Of a stretch of 64,000 nucleotides of DNA, positions 62,289 to 64,000 are shown piece by piece (position 1 is the stretch's first letter; the number at the start of each line of letters is the position of its first letter). The DNA comes from JAICXG01 sp963801255 (GTDB lineage: Bacteria; Verrucomicrobiota; Verrucomicrobiia; Chthoniobacterales; UBA10450), in assembly GCA_963801255.1 (NCBI GenBank), contig CAWDEC010000019.1:124001-188000 (forward strand). Reading direction: 5' to 3'. The notes beneath the pieces were generated by a model. It was not told where the DNA came from. It saw nothing but the letters and a program-made list of their open reading frames with translations, and ran no database searches. The position numbers and the translations under genes are program-made.

Positions 62289-64000
62289 ATGCAAAAATTC
62301 CTGGCGGCCCTCCTTGTTAGCGCGGGTGCTATTTCTGGTTTCGCCGCGGATGAACCAGCGCAGGAAGCGCGCTTTATCGCGAATGCCCGCCAGCTGATTC
62401 TTGAGGGAAAACGGAGCGGCGAAGGTTATTTCTCACCAGATGGGAAGCAGCTCATTTTTCAAAGCGAGCGCGAATCGGGAAATCCCTTCTACCAGATTTA
62501 CATCCTGGATTTGGAAACCGGCGACACGACGCGCGTCTCGCCCGGGAAAGGCAAAACCACCTGCTCGTTTTTTCAGCCGGGGACGGATCGCGTCATCTTC
62601 GCTTCCACGCATGATGATTTGGAGGCGGAAAAGAAACAGAAGGCGGAACTGGATTTTCGTGCGAGCGGGAAACAGCGGCGCTACTCCTGGGATTACGACG
62701 AGCACTTCGAGATTTACTCGGCGAAACGCGACGGAAGCGATCTGCGGAACCTAACGAACACTCCCGGCTACGATGCGGAAGGCTCGTTCTCGCCCGACGG
62801 GAAACAAATCGTCTTTACCTCGCTGCGCGACGCCTTTCCGCTCGATAAACTTTCGCCTAACGACCGCAAACGTTACGAACAGGATCCGTCCTACTTCGGC
62901 GATATTTATCTCATGAACGCGGACGGCTCGAACGTTCGGCGCCTCACGAATGAGCCGGGTTACGACGGCGGTCCGTTTTTCTCGCCTGACGGCCAACGCA
63001 TTCTCTGGCGCCATTTCGAGGAGAATGGCGTGATTGCCGATGTCTGGACGATGAAACTCGACGGCTCGGACAAACGTCGCGTCACCGATTTCAAGTCGAT
63101 GTCGTGGGCGCCCTATTTTCATCCAAGCGGCGACTACATCATCTTTACCTCGAACAAACTTGGGTTCGAAAATTTCGAGCTCTTTATTGTTGACGCCAAA
63201 GGCGAGCACGAGCCGGTCCGCGTCACCTTCACGAATGGTTTCGATGGTCTGCCCGTTTTTTCCCCGGACGGCAAGAAGCTCGCCTGGACCAGTGGTCGCA
63301 CGGGTGATGGCAAGGCGCAGATTTTTCTCGCTGATTGGAACGATGCGGCGGCGCGCGAAGCGCTCGCGCAGTCGCCATCGCCGGGCCAGGCCTCGAGCAG
63401 GCCTGTGTCCAACGGTTCATTCTCGCCCGCGATCAGCGAAGCCGATCTGAAACGCGACGTGGAATGGCTGGCTGATCCGGCACGCGATGGCCGCATGACG
63501 GGCACGCCCGGAGCGCAAGCCGCCGCGCAATGGATTGCCGACTATTTTCTCAAGATTGGATTGAAGCCTTTAGGCAAGGATTTCCTCTTCCCGTTTGAGT
63601 TTAATTCGGGGGAGCGTGTCCTCCCGGAGAAAACCAGCCTGGAAATCACAACCGACGGGAAGGCGTCGACGAAGGTCGCGCTCGACCAGGATTTTCGACC
63701 GCTCTCCTTCACTGAAAACGGCGAGGCGGAAGGCGAGGTCGTTTTCGCCGGCTATGGACTGACCGTGCCGGAAGGTGACGGCGCGAGTTACAACTCCTAC
63801 GACAGCGTCGATGTAAAAGGAAAGATCGCGCTCATCCTGCGTTACGTGCCGGAAAAAGTGGATACCGCGCGGCGCGCGCATCTCAACCGTTACGCCGGCC
63901 TGCGCTACAAGGCGATGCAGGCGCGCGAGCACGGTGCGAAAGCGGTGCTTGTCGTCACGGGTCCGAATTCGCCTAACGCCGGCGAGATTCTTCCCCTAAC
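62289..64000 (+). CDS. Exported PD40 beta-propeller/M28-type aminopeptidase, N-terminal part
   Basis: This open frame runs off the window, with 570 codons visible. The ATG uses the final A of the exact 9-mer 62281-62289. A signal peptide (MQKFLAALLVSAGAISGFAA) is followed by five PD40/TolB-like blades: YFSPDGKQLIFQSER, SFSPDGKQIVFTSLRD, FFSPDGQRILW, YFHPSGDYIIFTSN and VFSPDGKKLAWTSGR. After about residue 385 the sequence turns into the start of an M28-type peptidase (DVEWLADPARDGRMTGTPGA, AAAQWIADYFLKIGLKPLG). A protease-associated domain follows (VVFAGYGLTVP, KGKIALILRYVP, HGAKAVLVV). The zinc-binding catalytic part is beyond the window. An exact 9-mer encodes PND at 62855. Likely a periplasmic or secreted peptidase; substrate unknown. 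Confidence 0.85.
   Translation, partial: MQKFLAALLVSAGAISGFAADEPAQEARFIANARQLILEGKRSGEGYFSPDGKQLIFQSERESGNPFYQIYILDLETGDTTRVSPGKGKTTCSFFQPGTDRVIFASTHDDLEAEKKQKAELDFRASGKQRRYSWDYDEHFEIYSAKRDGSDLRNLTNTPGYDAEGSFSPDGKQIVFTSLRDAFPLDKLSPNDRKRYEQDPSYFGDIYLMNADGSNVRRLTNEPGYDGGPFFSPDGQRILWRHFEENGVIADVWTMKLDGSDKRRVTDFKSMSWAPYFHPSGDYIIFTSNKLGFENFELFIVDAKGEHEPVRVTFTNGFDGLPVFSPDGKKLAWTSGRTGDGKAQIFLADWNDAAAREALAQSPSPGQASSRPVSNGSFSPAISEADLKRDVEWLADPARDGRMTGTPGAQAAAQWIADYFLKIGLKPLGKDFLFPFEFNSGERVLPEKTSLEITTDGKASTKVALDQDFRPLSFTENGEAEGEVVFAGYGLTVPEGDGASYNSYDSVDVKGKIALILRYVPEKVDTARRAHLNRYAGLRYKAMQAREHGAKAVLVVTGPNSPNAGEILPL

Larger units (their letters stand above)
1008..62863. repeat. Dispersed 9-mer GCCTAACGA/TCGTTAGGC, about 66 exact copies
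   Basis: Manual scan, start positions of exact copies. GCCTAACGA on plus: 1008, 1741, 8019, 8224, 10684, 10744, 11334, 12845, 13239, 15864, 18126, 24147, 27951, 37655, 38072, 43557, 47475, 48366, 50430, 51021, 52553, 52712, 52904, 53402, 54965, 58552, 62281, 62855. TCGTTAGGC on plus: 1404, 3466, 4399, 6750, 7142, 7703, 8337, 9202, 14246, 16656, 19100, 20164, 20574, 21671, 22008, 23030, 23296, 32632, 34404, 35029, 39379, 40442, 40497, 44069, 45783, 45819, 46100, 47955, 48727, 49741, 49814, 50623, 53474, 55740, 57442, 58797, 59182, 61100. Chance expectation is about 0.5. Flanking bases vary, so the unit is the 9-mer, not a longer element. Counts may be off by a few. Confidence 0.95.

Noticed and set aside
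1008..62863. The 9-mer as a Chi or KOPS-type replication-oriented signal
   Set aside because: Copies occur in both orientations in similar number (28 and 38) and alternate over short distances. Chi and KOPS show strong strand bias along a replichore.
1008..62863. The 9-mer as part of a longer mobile repeat (REP, MITE)
   Set aside because: Flanking bases differ between copies and the reading frame of the host gene is kept, so there is no longer unit.

Overview
The window is GC-rich bacterial chromosome and most likely comes from the Verrucomicrobiota, perhaps a Spartobacteria/Chthoniobacterales-type soil organism. Three things point that way. There is a long array of ADOP-type permeases, a family abundant in Acidobacteriota and Verrucomicrobiota. 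A secreted cyclophilin ends in two copies of a beta-rich repeat (IGGFIV...RAIGPSL...NDNWQDDP...VEVYD) that I associate with Verrucomicrobiota. There is also a TolB-like/TPR protein of a type common in the same group. The assignment is inference. I see no tRNA or rRNA gene, CRISPR array, insertion sequence or prophage.

Layout. 1-23,028 (+): ten consecutive ADOP permease genes; the first is cut by the window edge and the last carries two compensating frameshifts. 23,033-33,901 (-): rplA-rplJ-rplL-rpoB-rpoC, then a PduO-type cobalamin adenosyltransferase gene. A hairpin-rich 354-base spacer precedes rpoB and a strong terminator follows rpoC. 34,054-37,021 (-): a tightly coupled envelope-glycan operon (PAP2 phosphatase, ArnT/PMT-like transferase, GT2 polyprenyl-phosphate glycosyltransferase). 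37,120-39,621 (+): two exported proteins. 39,656-42,754 (-): gap-pgk-tpiA. 42,850-47,010: TesA-like esterase, PEBP protein, Tat-exported HisC-like aminotransferase, DUF1579 protein and a bacterial deoxyhypusine-synthase-like enzyme. 47,071-62,273: respiratory complex I split into two divergent blocks around gdhA: nuoH-J-K-L-M-M-N on the minus strand and nuoA-B-C-(TPR gene)-nuoD on the plus strand. There are two NuoM genes, and nuoE, F, G and I are not in the window. 62,289-64,000 (+): start of a secreted PD40/M28-type peptidase running off the end.

The most striking signal is not a gene. The non-palindromic 9-mer GCCTAACGA (reverse complement TCGTTAGGC) occurs exactly about 66 times by my manual count, against about 0.5 expected, plus about three dozen one-mismatch copies. 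It occurs in both orientations (28 and 38) and in every reading frame that avoids a stop. There it spells SLG, VR, LT or PN(D/E) in unrelated proteins, forcing TTA, CTA and AGG codons. Seventeen exact copies lie in or across gene boundaries, although gaps make up only about 4% of the window. Some supply the stop codon of a gene (rplJ, cobO, the PEBP gene) or abut a start codon. Copies are sparse in rpoB/rpoC and absent from gap/pgk coding sequence. This is how DNA uptake sequences behave in Neisseria and Pasteurellaceae. I propose it as a candidate uptake-type or other genome-wide recognition sequence that I do not recognise as described.

Three single-base frame disruptions, two in the last ADOP gene and one at the 5' end of nuoL, may be consensus errors rather than real mutations.
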